A DNA stretch of 64,000 bases from Desulfuromonas sp. CSMB_57 (GTDB taxonomy: Bacteria > Desulfobacterota > Desulfuromonadia > Desulfuromonadales > Syntrophotaleaceae). Both the position numbers and the translations under genes were made by a program. Below the pieces are notes generated by a model, which was not told where the DNA came from, made no database searches, and saw only the letters and a program-made list of their open reading frames with translations. The stretch spans positions 1 through 64,000 of the forward strand of contig NZ_JAFCIY020000019.1 in assembly GCF_020194955.2 (NCBI RefSeq), given 5' to 3'. Shown here one piece after another: positions 8,360 to 18,520 of the stretch. Within the stretch, counting starts at the first letter, position 1. Each line of letters begins with the position of its first letter.

Positions 8360-9235
8360 ATGAGACAGACTTGTTCTTCAAACAAGACAGCCGGGCTGAA
8401 GTTCGGCTTGAGGGTCGGCTTCATTCTCGTCATTGCGGCCTGCCTCTTTCTCTCCCAGAGGGGTATTGCGGTCGCGGAACAGGCGGTCTCCGAAGAGGCT
8501 TTCAGGTATTTCACCCGTGGCCTGGCGGCGGTGGAGATGGCACGCTCCATCTCTGATTTCGAAGCCGCCGCCCGGGAGATGGAAAATGCCAAACGGGCAG
8601 CGCCGCAGTGGCCGGATGTCTACTACAATCTGGGCTTGATCTATGAGAAGGCCGGCAATTACCAGGCGGCAATCGACAATATGCATACCTACCTGAAGAT
8701 CGTGCCCGGGGCTGCCGATGCCGATCAGGTTCGCGAGGCGATCTATCGCTGGCAATATCTGCACCAACGAAATGACGTCGGCGGAATCTGGAAGGCCGAT
8801 GTATCGGCTTCTCAGGTATCCTGCTCACCGACCACCTACCTGGTCACTGGCGACACGATACTGTTCAGCGGGTTTCTTTTCGATGACCTGCAACTCGAGA
8901 TAACTAACGGCCCTGATGGCAACCGGGGACGTATTCTGAGCAGCAAATTCCGGTATGGACACCTTCTTAAGGATGCGCCCTTTGCTCCGGTCAGACGGGA
9001 AGGGGAAGCCGTCATGATCGACAAGGCGTTCATGTATACCTGCGCGGCGAATGTCCAGCCTTCCCTGTGCCCCTGGGAAGCTACGTTCACCCTGCGTCAA
9101 ATCGCCGAAAACATTTTGGAGGGGGAATTATCTGCCGGCGGCTTCGGTCGGAATATGGATTTAAGAACCACGAGAAAGCAGGATGGATACCATCAATGTT
9201 CGGGCCGGATTGTTCTGAAGCGGGTCGGTCGGTAA
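8360..9235 (+). CDS. Secreted TPR protein (first paralogue)
   Basis: A 291-residue protein with an N-terminal signal segment (FGLRVGFILVIAACLFLSQ, about 15-38). Two TPR-like repeats follow at about 45-125 (EAFRYFTRGLAAVEMA, VYYNLGLIYEKAGNYQAAID). The C-terminal half (130-291) is beta-rich with several cysteines and matches no family I know. The N-terminal half is clearly paralogous to the gene at 10473, with shared FTRGxAAVEMA, YYNLGL and LxPGxADAD patterns. The C-terminal domains are unrelated at sequence level. TPRs usually bind partner proteins, so this may be a scaffold for the operon's products. Confidence 0.7.
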   Translation: MRQTCSSNKTAGLKFGLRVGFILVIAACLFLSQRGIAVAEQAVSEEAFRYFTRGLAAVEMARSISDFEAAAREMENAKRAAPQWPDVYYNLGLIYEKAGNYQAAIDNMHTYLKIVPGAADADQVREAIYRWQYLHQRNDVGGIWKADVSASQVSCSPTTYLVTGDTILFSGFLFDDLQLEITNGPDGNRGRILSSKFRYGHLLKDAPFAPVRREGEAVMIDKAFMYTCAANVQPSLCPWEATFTLRQIAENILEGELSAGGFGRNMDLRTTRKQDGYHQCSGRIVLKRVGR

Positions 9236-9249
9236 TACGGAGAGTGATC

Positions 9250-10470
9250 ATGAAATATGCAATCATCATTGGCCTGCTCATCCTGTCTGCCGTCGCGCAG
9301 GACGTTCGGGCCCTGGACGAACCGATGCTTGTCGAGTGCCGGTCGCAACTGGAGATGTGGCGAAACGACCGCATCACACCCGGCCTTGCCGAAAAGGCCA
9401 TGCAGATGGAATGCCCGGACCCTTACGCCCGAGTCATGCCTGTGTTCAAGAAGGCAACGTCTTCAAGCCCAAACGGCAGCCATCAGAGTTATGGGTCATC
9501 CCGGGACGACGAGGAGAGAGCGCGCCAGGAGAGGGAAAGACTAGCAAGAGAGCGGCTCGAAACAGAGCGGCAGCAGGCCTTCGACAAGGCAAAGCAGCAG
9601 TTGCTGCACTCCATCAAGGGGGGCAGTTCGGGGACCCCCGGCCTGGGGCTGAAAACCGCCGGATCGGCCGGTCAGGGGCTGGCCCTCAAGTCCGGCACCC
9701 CGCCGGTTGTTACTTCGACCGCTCAGACCAGCACCGCCGTTCGCCAGGAACAGCATGCGTTTGATAACACGCAGGCTGAGTGGCTGCGCAGACAGCAGGA
9801 ATTGATCCGGCAATCCGTTGCCTATGACAACAAGTGGCGCAACGAAGTACTGGCCTCCATCAAGGCGATCCGGGTGCCGAATCCCGCGGCTCGTCCCAAG
9901 GAATTGGAGGATCTGCGCCCCGGTGATGTGCTCCTGATCGGGCCGGATGATTCATCCGTCGCCGGTGCGATCAAGAGGGCCGACCCGCTTTACCGGGCGC
10001 TCGATTCCCTGGTTTCCCCCGCCAATGTTTCCAGTGAGGAGTTGAGGTATGGGAAGGCCTCACATGTTCTGACCTTTGTCCGGAAGGTCAAGGAAGAGCT
10101 GCTGTTCCTGGACCATACCCTGGAAGGGAGCCGGATCATCAACGAGGTGGAGTTGATACGCCGGTACGGCAATCGCCCGGTTTACATCGCCAAGCCCCAG
10201 GCGCAGGTCGATGGCAGGAAACTCTGGGAAGTCGCCCGCGAAGCCGCCCTGCAGAGGGCGTCGGATTACGGCCTGCTGGGCAGCAGCGTGGTGTGCTCGG
10301 AGCGGGCGGCGATCGCGGTGGCCAAGGCGACCGGTGTTGCCATGGACAAGGAGCGGCATCTTTTCGGCCTGGGGGCCGTTGATATCACGCCGGCCGACTT
10401 TTTCGACGACAAGCATGTCGGCAGGTTCTTCCTGGTCTCGACCCGGCCGATTGTCCTGAGGGGGAGGTAA
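9250..10470 (+). CDS. Secreted protein with permuted-papain (YiiX/NlpC-like) domain
   Basis: A 406-residue protein starting at ATG 9250 (GGAGAG just upstream; upstream in-frame ATGs are rejected because they overlap the previous gene). It has a signal peptide (YAIIIGLLILSAVAQDVRA) and then a cysteine-containing N-terminal part. A charged coiled coil follows (about 85-120, rich in ERERLARERLE), then a Gly/Thr-rich linker. The C-terminal domain (about 218-406) has the order LRPGDVLLIG, then H272 (KASHVLTFV), then C349 (SSVVCSERA). That matches the layout of the permuted papain-like amidases of the YiiX/YaeF group, so it may be a cysteine hydrolase acting on peptidoglycan, lipid or protein in the envelope. 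The assignment rests on motif order only. Confidence 0.6.
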   Translation: MKYAIIIGLLILSAVAQDVRALDEPMLVECRSQLEMWRNDRITPGLAEKAMQMECPDPYARVMPVFKKATSSSPNGSHQSYGSSRDDEERARQERERLARERLETERQQAFDKAKQQLLHSIKGGSSGTPGLGLKTAGSAGQGLALKSGTPPVVTSTAQTSTAVRQEQHAFDNTQAEWLRRQQELIRQSVAYDNKWRNEVLASIKAIRVPNPAARPKELEDLRPGDVLLIGPDDSSVAGAIKRADPLYRALDSLVSPANVSSEELRYGKASHVLTFVRKVKEELLFLDHTLEGSRIINEVELIRRYGNRPVYIAKPQAQVDGRKLWEVAREAALQRASDYGLLGSSVVCSERAAIAVAKATGVAMDKERHLFGLGAVDITPADFFDDKHVGRFFLVSTRPIVLRGR

Positions 10471-10472
10471 AC

Positions 10473-11255
10473 ATGCGGTTTCCGAATTTGCTGATGACCG
10501 TGACGTTGTGCATGCTTGGTTTTGCTGTTCAGGCCCTCGCGCAGGTGCCTGTGGGCGAGCAGGCCCGGCGCTACTTCGATCGCGGCACGGCCGCCGTGGA
10601 AATGGCGGAAACACAAAGCGATTTTGCAGCTGCTGCCAGGGAATTCGAGGAAGCTGTCCGCTTGGCGCCAGACTGGCCGGAAGCCCACTACAATCTCGGC
10701 CTGGTTCGCGAGAAGCTCGACGATCTTGAAGGTGCCGTCTCCAGCCTCAACCGCTACTTGGAACTGGCACCCGGTGTTGCCGACGCTGCCGCGGTCCGGA
10801 GCCAGCTCAACAAAATCGAGTACAAACGGGACAAGCGCGACGAGATGAAGCAATTTTTTGATATTCTGGCCCGACCGAACCACTCGAAGACCCTTGTTCA
10901 GGAGGAAGGTTCATGTTTGCAATGGACAAAGAACATGGTTTTATCGGGAAAGAAGATATTGATTATCAACAAGGTTAAACAAATGTATAATTTCAAAGAC
11001 ATGCGTGATTATGCGAGTGATTATTTCGAGGTTAATTTTGAAAAAAAGAAATATGAATATAAGGCAACACATTATAACTGCACAAAAGAAGTATCAAGAA
11101 CCTTGAATATTTCACCATACTGTCCATCGGACTCTATAGTTTCTGGAGAAGTATTGTCTTTTTATCCGATCACATTAAAAGAAGAAATATTAGTTATAGA
11201 CAGCTCGACAAAAAACCAGTTCAAGTGTAGTCAAGTATGGGAAGTCCGTGAATAA
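10473..11255 (+). CDS. Secreted TPR protein (second paralogue), chimeric composition
   Basis: A 260-residue protein starting two bases after the preceding stop, with AGGGGGAGG upstream. It has a signal peptide (LLMTVTLCMLGFAVQALA, cleaved near residue 23). TPR-like repeats at 28-110 are closely related to those of the gene at 8360. From about residue 145 the DNA changes abruptly. By hand count 10561-10620 has 40/60 G+C, while 10981-11040 has 18/60. The C-terminal part is Lys/Tyr/Ile-rich with four cysteines and is unlike any family I recognise. It looks like a swapped, recently acquired C-terminal domain on an older TPR platform. It is the last gene of the operon. Confidence 0.7.
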   Translation: MRFPNLLMTVTLCMLGFAVQALAQVPVGEQARRYFDRGTAAVEMAETQSDFAAAAREFEEAVRLAPDWPEAHYNLGLVREKLDDLEGAVSSLNRYLELAPGVADAAAVRSQLNKIEYKRDKRDEMKQFFDILARPNHSKTLVQEEGSCLQWTKNMVLSGKKILIINKVKQMYNFKDMRDYASDYFEVNFEKKKYEYKATHYNCTKEVSRTLNISPYCPSDSIVSGEVLSFYPITLKEEILVIDSSTKNQFKCSQVWEVRE

Positions 11256-11420
11256 AAAACTGCCATTTTCCTCTTAACGGCAAATGAAGCGCACATGGCC
11301 TCAAAAGACAACCTCTGGTGAACCAAATCACGATCCTCTTCGAGGGCAGAATGCCGGCCCTTTAACCCGCGAGAGCCATTTACACATAATCCTTTACCAG
11401 CCCTAATTCGGGCTGGAACA

Positions 11421-11488
11421 CTCAAAGAGCTGCCGAACATCGGCAAGGCGATTCCGCCAACCTGCGCGCCGTCGGCATCATGGCGCCG
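11421..11488 (+). pseudogene. Remnant of a Cdd1-like helix-hairpin-helix protein
   Basis: The + strand reads LKELPNIGKAI. Restoring one missing G after 11450 lets the frame continue AANLRAVGIM, a typical helix-hairpin-helix of the Cdd1/'pathogenicity locus' type. Only this fragment remains and it carries a one-base deletion. A perfect 7-bp hairpin (CCAGCCC/GGGCTGG) lies at 11397-11416. Nothing else is recognisable in 11256-11420. Confidence 0.5.
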
Positions 11489-11493
11489 CGGCG

Positions 11494-11616
11494 GAGCGCC
11501 AGGCTCCCTGGGTGCTCTACACCCTGCTGGCCGGCACATCTGAACAGCGCGCCCGCGTGACCCGGGCTTTCCTCAAGGAGAAAAAATTCGACATTGCCGC
11601 CCTCGAACGGGCCTAG
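11494..11616 (+). pseudogene. C-terminal remnant of a VOC/PhnB-like protein
   Basis: An open frame reads VLYTLLAGTSEQRARVTRAF and then LKEKKFDIAALERA before a TAG at 11614. This tail resembles the conserved C-terminus of VOC-superfamily PhnB-like proteins (pattern V-x-A-x-L-x-x-K-K-x-D-I-A-A-L). No upstream part of such a gene is present. The fragment is butted onto the helix-hairpin-helix remnant, so the spot looks like an old recombination scar. Confidence 0.45.
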
Positions 11617-11678
11617 GCCGGGCAACAATAACTTCTCTGGCATTGGGGGGATCTGACTCCTGCGGTCTTGCCGGGGGC

Positions 11679-14087
11679 TTATTCTGACCGCGGCGGGGCC
11701 GGTTTTTCCTGCATGCCGCCGATAATGGCCGAATCGACGGACCGAAGGTGCAAATCGCGCTGCGGAAAAGGAATTTCCACGCCTTCCTCGCGGAACCGGC
11801 GGTCGATGTACTGCAGCAGGTCATTGCGCACCAGGAGCCGTTTTTGGGCGTCCGCCATCCAGACACGCAATTCGAAATCCAGGGAACTGTCGCCGAAGGC
11901 GACGAAGATGGGAGAGGGTTCCGGTTCTTTAAGAACATCCGGATGCTGCCGGGCCGCTTCGGCGAGGATGGTCAGTACCTTGGGTACATCGCTGCCGTAA
12001 GCTACGCCGACGGGAATGACCAATCGACTGCGGGAATTGCTCAGGGTCCAGTTGGTCACCTTCTCCGAAACCAGGAGGGAATTGGGGACGATGAGCTCCG
12101 CCAGGTCGAAGGTTTCGACGGTGGTGGAGCGCAGGCCGATCTTGCGCACGGTGCCCCATTCGTTGTCCACCACCACCATGTCGCCGACCTTGATGGGCCG
12201 TTCAAAGAGCAGGATCAGTCCGCTGATGAAATTGTTGACGATGTTCTGCAGGCCGAAGCCGATACCGATACCCAGTGCCCCGGCCAGGACGGCGAAGTTT
12301 TTCAGGTCGATGCCGGCCATGCTCAGGGCCAGAAAAAAGCCCAGCAACACCACCGAGTAGTGCAGTAATTTCTTGACCGAATCGCGGACGCCGCGATCCA
12401 TTCGACGACGCGGGAAGAATTCCTCATCCAGCATGGTGCGCAGGAACCAGGAGCAGACCACCGCAGCGTAGATGACGATGGCAAACCACAACAGCATTTT
12501 CAGGGACAACTGGCCACTGCCCCACGCAAAGCTGAAGTCGAGCAGGCGGTGCCAGGCCTCACCGACGGTGGGGAACAGGCGCCAGGCCACCAACAGGTGC
12601 AGGCCGGCGTAGGTCAGGATGAAAACCTTGACCAGCCACTCCAGGCGAGCCGTCAGTTCGGCACCGTGGACCCGAAAGAACCGCCGTTGACGGAACAGAC
12701 CGTAGCGCAACACCAGGGCCATGCCGCCGACCCCGAGGCGCAAGGTCATGGCGGTGAACAGGCCGATGAAGATGCTCGCCAGAGAGCTTTCCAGCAGTCG
12801 CGCCGCCAAGCTGACGAAGCCGCCGAATTGGGCCAGCAGGGCCACTCCGAGGAGCAGGGCGCCCAGTTTCAGCAGCAGGGTAAAGCCACTTGGTGCGTCC
12901 GTTGCCTGCCGCTCGCGTGCCGCCAGCCACAGGAGGCCCGGGATGCCTAGAATGCACAGCAGACTCAGATAAAGGCGATAGAGGGGTTCCGGAAGAACGA
13001 TGGCTTGTAAAGCCAGCGAGACGACGTAGACCGAGGCCAGCAGAAACACCAGCAGGTTCTTGCGACGATGCCGCAGTAGTTCCGCTGCCAATACCGCTGC
13101 GGAAAAGGCCGCCAGGGCACCGAGAACCAGGCGCCACAGAGGCGGTGGGGTGCGATAGACAGACCCCAGGGCAACGATGGATACGAAAATTCCGGCGGCC
13201 ACGGGATGGCGCAGCAGGAAATTCCAAGCCGCCACCTCGGCCGCCCGTCTCCTTTGCACTATCAGGGTCCCTGCCACCAGGGCGGCCCCCAGCAGCTGCA
13301 GAACCGCCAGCCAGCCCTGGGTGTGCCAGAAAAAAGCGTCCATTTCCCCCAACCGTTTCAGGCTGCCGAGAAAAGAGGTCCAAAGCTGCGGGTTGAACTG
13401 CCGATAGAAGTCGGAGTTGAGGAAGGACGGCCCCGTTTTTTGAAAAACCTGTCCGCGGCGCGCCGCAAGGGCTTCTTCGATAAGACCCGTCTGGGCGTTG
13501 AGAGCGGTCTGTAGCTCGGTGACCTCGCTTTGCAGAGCCACCAGGGGGCGGCTGACCTCGACAAATTGCTGTTCGATCTGCTGCAGCAGGCGGCGGGCGT
13601 CGGAGAAGCCCTGACGGGTGATTTGGCGTTGGCCGGGAGTGACGGAGTTTTGCCAGGCTTCCCAGAAGGCCTGCCGCTCCAACCAGTCACGGTGCAGGGT
13701 ATCCAATTCCTCGAGGCGTCCCGAAACGTCACCCAGCAGTCGTGAGGCGGCCGCCTTCTGGTTGTCCAGCAGGGCCCGTACCTGTACCAACTGGTCGACG
13801 CTCCACTCCTGGGGGGTCCCGAGGCGATCGCTGAGCCGTTGCAACTCGGCATTGCGGTTGCGTAACTCTCCCAAGGGCGCCTGGAAGGCTGCCAGGTTGG
13901 TAAGAACGCCGAGGCGAGTATCGAGCAGGGTTTTTTCTTCCGCCAGCCGGGCCAGGCGCGGCATGACTTCCGCCATGCCCGGCAGGGCGACTTTCGGCTC
14001 GGAGGCGACAGGGACGGTTTCCTCGGCGTGGCCGTTCGGAACAATTAAAATCAATGACAACAGCAGGCTGAACAGGATACGCTTCAT
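11679..14087 (-). CDS. Large mechanosensitive channel of the MscS family
   Basis: An 802-residue inner-membrane channel that opens under membrane tension to release solutes in osmotic downshock. It has a signal peptide (ILFSLLLSLILIVPNGHA), a long periplasmic helical region (to about 270, with several coiled-coil stretches), and a run of about ten TM helices. The MscS core follows at the C-terminus: the pore-lining AGALGIGIGFGLQNIVNNF, the beta domain (KVGDMVVVDNEWGTVRKIGL) and a cytoplasmic vestibule ending FPQRDLHL. The size is like MscK/YbdG-type relatives rather than the small MscS. The start at 14087 is supported by GAGGAAGT upstream; longer frames run into the divergent atp operon and are rejected. 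Confidence 0.92.
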   Translation of the reverse strand: MKRILFSLLLSLILIVPNGHAEETVPVASEPKVALPGMAEVMPRLARLAEEKTLLDTRLGVLTNLAAFQAPLGELRNRNAELQRLSDRLGTPQEWSVDQLVQVRALLDNQKAAASRLLGDVSGRLEELDTLHRDWLERQAFWEAWQNSVTPGQRQITRQGFSDARRLLQQIEQQFVEVSRPLVALQSEVTELQTALNAQTGLIEEALAARRGQVFQKTGPSFLNSDFYRQFNPQLWTSFLGSLKRLGEMDAFFWHTQGWLAVLQLLGAALVAGTLIVQRRRAAEVAAWNFLLRHPVAAGIFVSIVALGSVYRTPPPLWRLVLGALAAFSAAVLAAELLRHRRKNLLVFLLASVYVVSLALQAIVLPEPLYRLYLSLLCILGIPGLLWLAARERQATDAPSGFTLLLKLGALLLGVALLAQFGGFVSLAARLLESSLASIFIGLFTAMTLRLGVGGMALVLRYGLFRQRRFFRVHGAELTARLEWLVKVFILTYAGLHLLVAWRLFPTVGEAWHRLLDFSFAWGSGQLSLKMLLWFAIVIYAAVVCSWFLRTMLDEEFFPRRRMDRGVRDSVKKLLHYSVVLLGFFLALSMAGIDLKNFAVLAGALGIGIGFGLQNIVNNFISGLILLFERPIKVGDMVVVDNEWGTVRKIGLRSTTVETFDLAELIVPNSLLVSEKVTNWTLSNSRSRLVIPVGVAYGSDVPKVLTILAEAARQHPDVLKEPEPSPIFVAFGDSSLDFELRVWMADAQKRLLVRNDLLQYIDRRFREEGVEIPFPQRDLHLRSVDSAIIGGMQEKPAPPRSE

Positions 14088-14118
14088 GGGACTTCCTCGT
14101 GATGGTGAAAATCTTTGA

Positions 14119-16057
<1,939 letters not shown>

Positions 16058-16061
<4 letters not shown>

Positions 16062-16423
16062 CCGCGGAGAACCATCGCCCCCAACGCCCGGGCCAGGAGG
16101 CGCGCGAAGAGTTCCGGCGCCGGCTCGCCGCCAAGCGGGCCCGCAAGCTGCGGGCCCAGCGCCTGGGTGAACACCAGGCCTGGTTCGGGCTCGGCATGTT
16201 CGGGGTGGTGGGCTGGTCCGTGGCGATCCCGGCGGTGGCCTGCATCGCCCTCGGCGTCTGGATCGATCGGGTCAAGCCGGGACGCTATTCCTGGACCCTG
16301 ATGCTGCTGGTGGTCGGCATGGCCTTGGGATGCTTGAACGGTTGGTTCTGGCTGGTCAGGGAACGACGCATCATCGAACAGGAACGAAACCGCGAGGAGG
16401 GTGAAACCCTTGAGAAACATTGA
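16058..16423 (+). CDS. atpQ: N-ATPase accessory membrane protein AtpQ
   Basis: A 121-residue AtpZ-related protein. It has a highly basic N-terminus (EEFRRRLAAKRARKLRAQRL) and then two TM helices (about 45-68 and 76-98), followed by a charged tail. AtpQ is specific to N-ATPase operons and is thought to help Fo assembly or ion handling, together with AtpR. Position between epsilon and AtpR matches the canonical order. It overlaps both neighbours by a few bases. Confidence 0.85.
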
Positions 16424-16751
16424 CGGAGTCAAGCTGCTGGTCTCCCTGCTGGCCGGGCTGGGGCTCGGAGCCACCTATTTTGGCGCCCTGTGGTGGACGG
16501 TGCGGGAACTGCCCAAAATTCGCCGACCGCGAAGCTGGTTGGTGGGCAGTTTTCTGCTGAGGATGGCTCTCGCTCTGGTGGTTTTTTATTTTCTGTTGCG
16601 CTGGGGAATTCTGGCCATGGGCGCGGCCATGGGTGGTTTCCTCCTGGCGCGCATGGTCTGGCTGGGACTGAGCCTGCGCAACTCCCTGCGCGAGGACCTG
16701 CCCGACGATAGCCATGAAAATTCACAGGCCAATCATGGACATCAGCCCTGA
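16410..16751 (+). CDS. atpR: N-ATPase accessory membrane protein AtpR
   Basis: A small protein with three TM helices (LLVSLLAGLGLGATYFGALW, SFLLRMALALVVFYFLL, MGAAMGGFLLARMVWLGL). The family carries conserved arginines in TM2 and TM3, and both are present here. It is found only in N-ATPase operons and is thought to interact with the c subunit. The start is uncertain. TTG 16410 has GAGGAGG 9 bases upstream, while GTG 16401 is too close to it. The C-terminus overlaps atpB. Confidence 0.82.
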   Translation: MRNIDGVKLLVSLLAGLGLGATYFGALWWTVRELPKIRRPRSWLVGSFLLRMALALVVFYFLLRWGILAMGAAMGGFLLARMVWLGLSLRNSLREDLPDDSHENSQANHGHQP

Positions 16752-17448
16752 CAGCGTCGTTCTCTGGCAATGGCAAGGTCTCAAGCTGAATGCGACCATG
16801 CTGCTGACCTGGCTCAACATGCTGCTGCTCACCGGTGGCGCCTGGCTGGTGACGCGCCGGGCGCGCAGCGATCACAGCCTGGAGCGGCGCCAGCATTTTC
16901 TGGAAGCCCTGGTGGTCGGCATGGAACGGCAGGTTCGGGCCATGGGATTGTCGCCGCCCCGGGAGTTCCTGCCCTTTATCGGCACCCTGTTCCTGTTTGT
17001 GCTGTGCGCCAATCTGCTGGCCATCATTCCCGGTTACGAAGCACCGACCGGTTCCCTTTCCACCACCACCGCCCTGGCCCTGTGCGTGTTCGTTGCGGTT
17101 CCCCTGTGGGGCATACAGCGGCGCGGGCTGCGCGGCTTCCTCAAGCTTTACCTGCAGCCGTCGCCCCTGATGCTGCCCTTCAATCTCATGGGCGAACTGT
17201 CCCGGACCCTGGCCCTGGCCGTGCGCCTGTTCGGCAACATCATGAGCGGGGCCATGATTGGCGGCATCCTGCTGGCCGTGGCGCCGTTGTTCTTTCCGGT
17301 CATCATGCAGCTGTTCGGACTGCTTACGGGAACCATACAGGCCTACATCTTTGCCGTGCTGGCCGCCGTGTACATCGCCGCCGCGGTCCAGGTGGAACAG
17401 CAGCGGGAAACCGGCGACACAACGAAAAAAGGAGATGCGCATGGATAA
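16714..17448 (+). CDS. atpB: N-type ATPase Fo subunit a
   Basis: A 244-residue membrane subunit forming the ion half-channels next to the c-ring. The essential arginine lies in ELSRTLALAVRLFGN, followed by the conserved IMSGAMIGG helix. About five TM helices fit subunit a. It overlaps atpR by 38 bases if the first ATG is used. ATG 16735 (MDISPDSVV) is an equally good start with a smaller overlap. Its 3' end overlaps atpE. Confidence 0.93.
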   Translation: MKIHRPIMDISPDSVVLWQWQGLKLNATMLLTWLNMLLLTGGAWLVTRRARSDHSLERRQHFLEALVVGMERQVRAMGLSPPREFLPFIGTLFLFVLCANLLAIIPGYEAPTGSLSTTTALALCVFVAVPLWGIQRRGLRGFLKLYLQPSPLMLPFNLMGELSRTLALAVRLFGNIMSGAMIGGILLAVAPLFFPVIMQLFGLLTGTIQAYIFAVLAAVYIAAAVQVEQQRETGDTTKKGDAHG

Positions 17449-17725
17449 CCTTGCTTGGGTGGCGGTTGCCTCCATCATGTCAGCCGGGCTCTGCATCGGC
17501 ATCGGCGCCATCGGTCCGGCCCTCGGCGAAGGGCGGGCTCTGGCCCAGGCCCTGGCGGCCCTGGCTCAGCAGCCGGACGAGGCCAACTCTATCACCCGGA
17601 CCCTGTTCGTCGGCATGGCCATGGTCGAATCCACAGCCATATACTGCTTTGTGGTGACCATGATCCTGATCTTCGCCAACCCTTTCTGGCAGTTCTTCGT
17701 GGAACGGGCTGCAACGGGGGGGTAA
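17441..17725 (+). CDS. atpE: N-type ATPase Fo subunit c
   Basis: A 94-residue, two-helix proteolipid that forms the rotor ring. Helix 2 has V62-E63-S64-T65 and Y68 (MVESTAIY), matching the Na+-binding E-S-T/Y pattern of sodium-type c subunits. Helix 1 has E30 (ALGEGRAL) where the Ilyobacter Na+ ring has Gln. Each subunit therefore carries two carboxylates, the signature described for N-ATPases. The loop is AQQPDEAN. AAAGGAG precedes the ATG, which lies 8 bases inside the atpB frame. Confidence 0.95.
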   Translation: MDNLAWVAVASIMSAGLCIGIGAIGPALGEGRALAQALAALAQQPDEANSITRTLFVGMAMVESTAIYCFVVTMILIFANPFWQFFVERAATGG

Positions 17726-17728
17726 ATC

Positions 17729-18520
17729 GTGCTTATCGACTGGTTCACCGTCGGCGCCCAAGCGGTCAATTTCCTGATCCTGGTGGTGCTGCTGAAGCGG
17801 TTTCTGTACGGCCCGATCCTGCGTGCCATGGAGAGCCGCGAGGCCCGGCTGGCGGAGCGCTTCGCCGAAGCCGAACAGGCCTTGGAGCGGGCTCGGCAGG
17901 CCGAGGCCGAGTTCCGTCGTCAGCAGCAGTCCCTGGAGGAGGCGCGGGGCGAACGTCTCAGGGTCATTGAAGAGGAGGCGGAACAGCGCCGCAAGGAACT
18001 GGTGGCCGCGGCCCGTGCCGAAACTTCGTCCTTGCGGGCGGCCTGGCTGGGCGCCCTGCACAGCGAGCAGGAGCTGTTCGGACGAGAACTGAAAAGGCGG
18101 GTGGGGCGGGAAGTCCTGCATATCGCCCGCAAGTCCCTGGCGGATCTGAGCGATGTCGAACTGGAACAGCGACTCGTGGAACGTTTCACCACCGGACTCG
18201 CCGCCCTGGCAAGCAAGGAGCGCGAGCAGTTGGCCGCTACCGGTCGCAGCGACGGCCTGACGGTGCGCAGTTCCTTTGAACTGCCGGAGTCCCTGCGCAG
18301 CCGGTTAAGGAACGGTTTGGAGGCGCTGCTGGAGCATGAGGTCAGGGTACATTTCCACACCGATTCGGAGTTGCCCCTGGGCATCGAACTGGCGGTGGGC
18401 GGCCTGAAGCTTTCCTGGGGGGTGGACAGCTACTTCGAAACCTTGCAGGAAGCCGTGGACGAGTTGTTCGAGAGCCAGATCGGCACCCCGCCCGAGGCGG
18501 CGCCAGAGGAACCGGCATGA
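17729..18520 (+). CDS. atpF: N-type ATPase subunit b (b/delta-like, long form)
   Basis: A 263-residue stator subunit. It has an N-terminal TM ([20 protein letters not shown]) and a long charged coiled coil (about 30-110, rich in [15 protein letters not shown]). The C-terminal globular region (about 150-245) resembles the end of the delta subunit. N-ATPase operons lack a separate atpH, and this extended b protein probably does both jobs. The start is GTG 17729, three bases after atpE, with a run of G just upstream. It overlaps atpA by 4 bases. Confidence 0.9.
   Translation: MLIDWFTVGAQAVNFLILVVLLKRFLYGPILRAMESREARLAERFAEAEQALERARQAEAEFRRQQQSLEEARGERLRVIEEEAEQRRKELVAAARAETSSLRAAWLGALHSEQELFGRELKRRVGREVLHIARKSLADLSDVELEQRLVERFTTGLAALASKEREQLAATGRSDGLTVRSSFELPESLRSRLRNGLEALLEHEVRVHFHTDSELPLGIELAVGGLKLSWGVDSYFETLQEAVDELFESQIGTPPEAAPEEPA

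Noticed and set aside
16429-17511. A 360-codon minus-strand frame in the atp operon
   Set aside because: It runs opposite atpR, atpB and atpE, which have clear motifs. Shadow frame.
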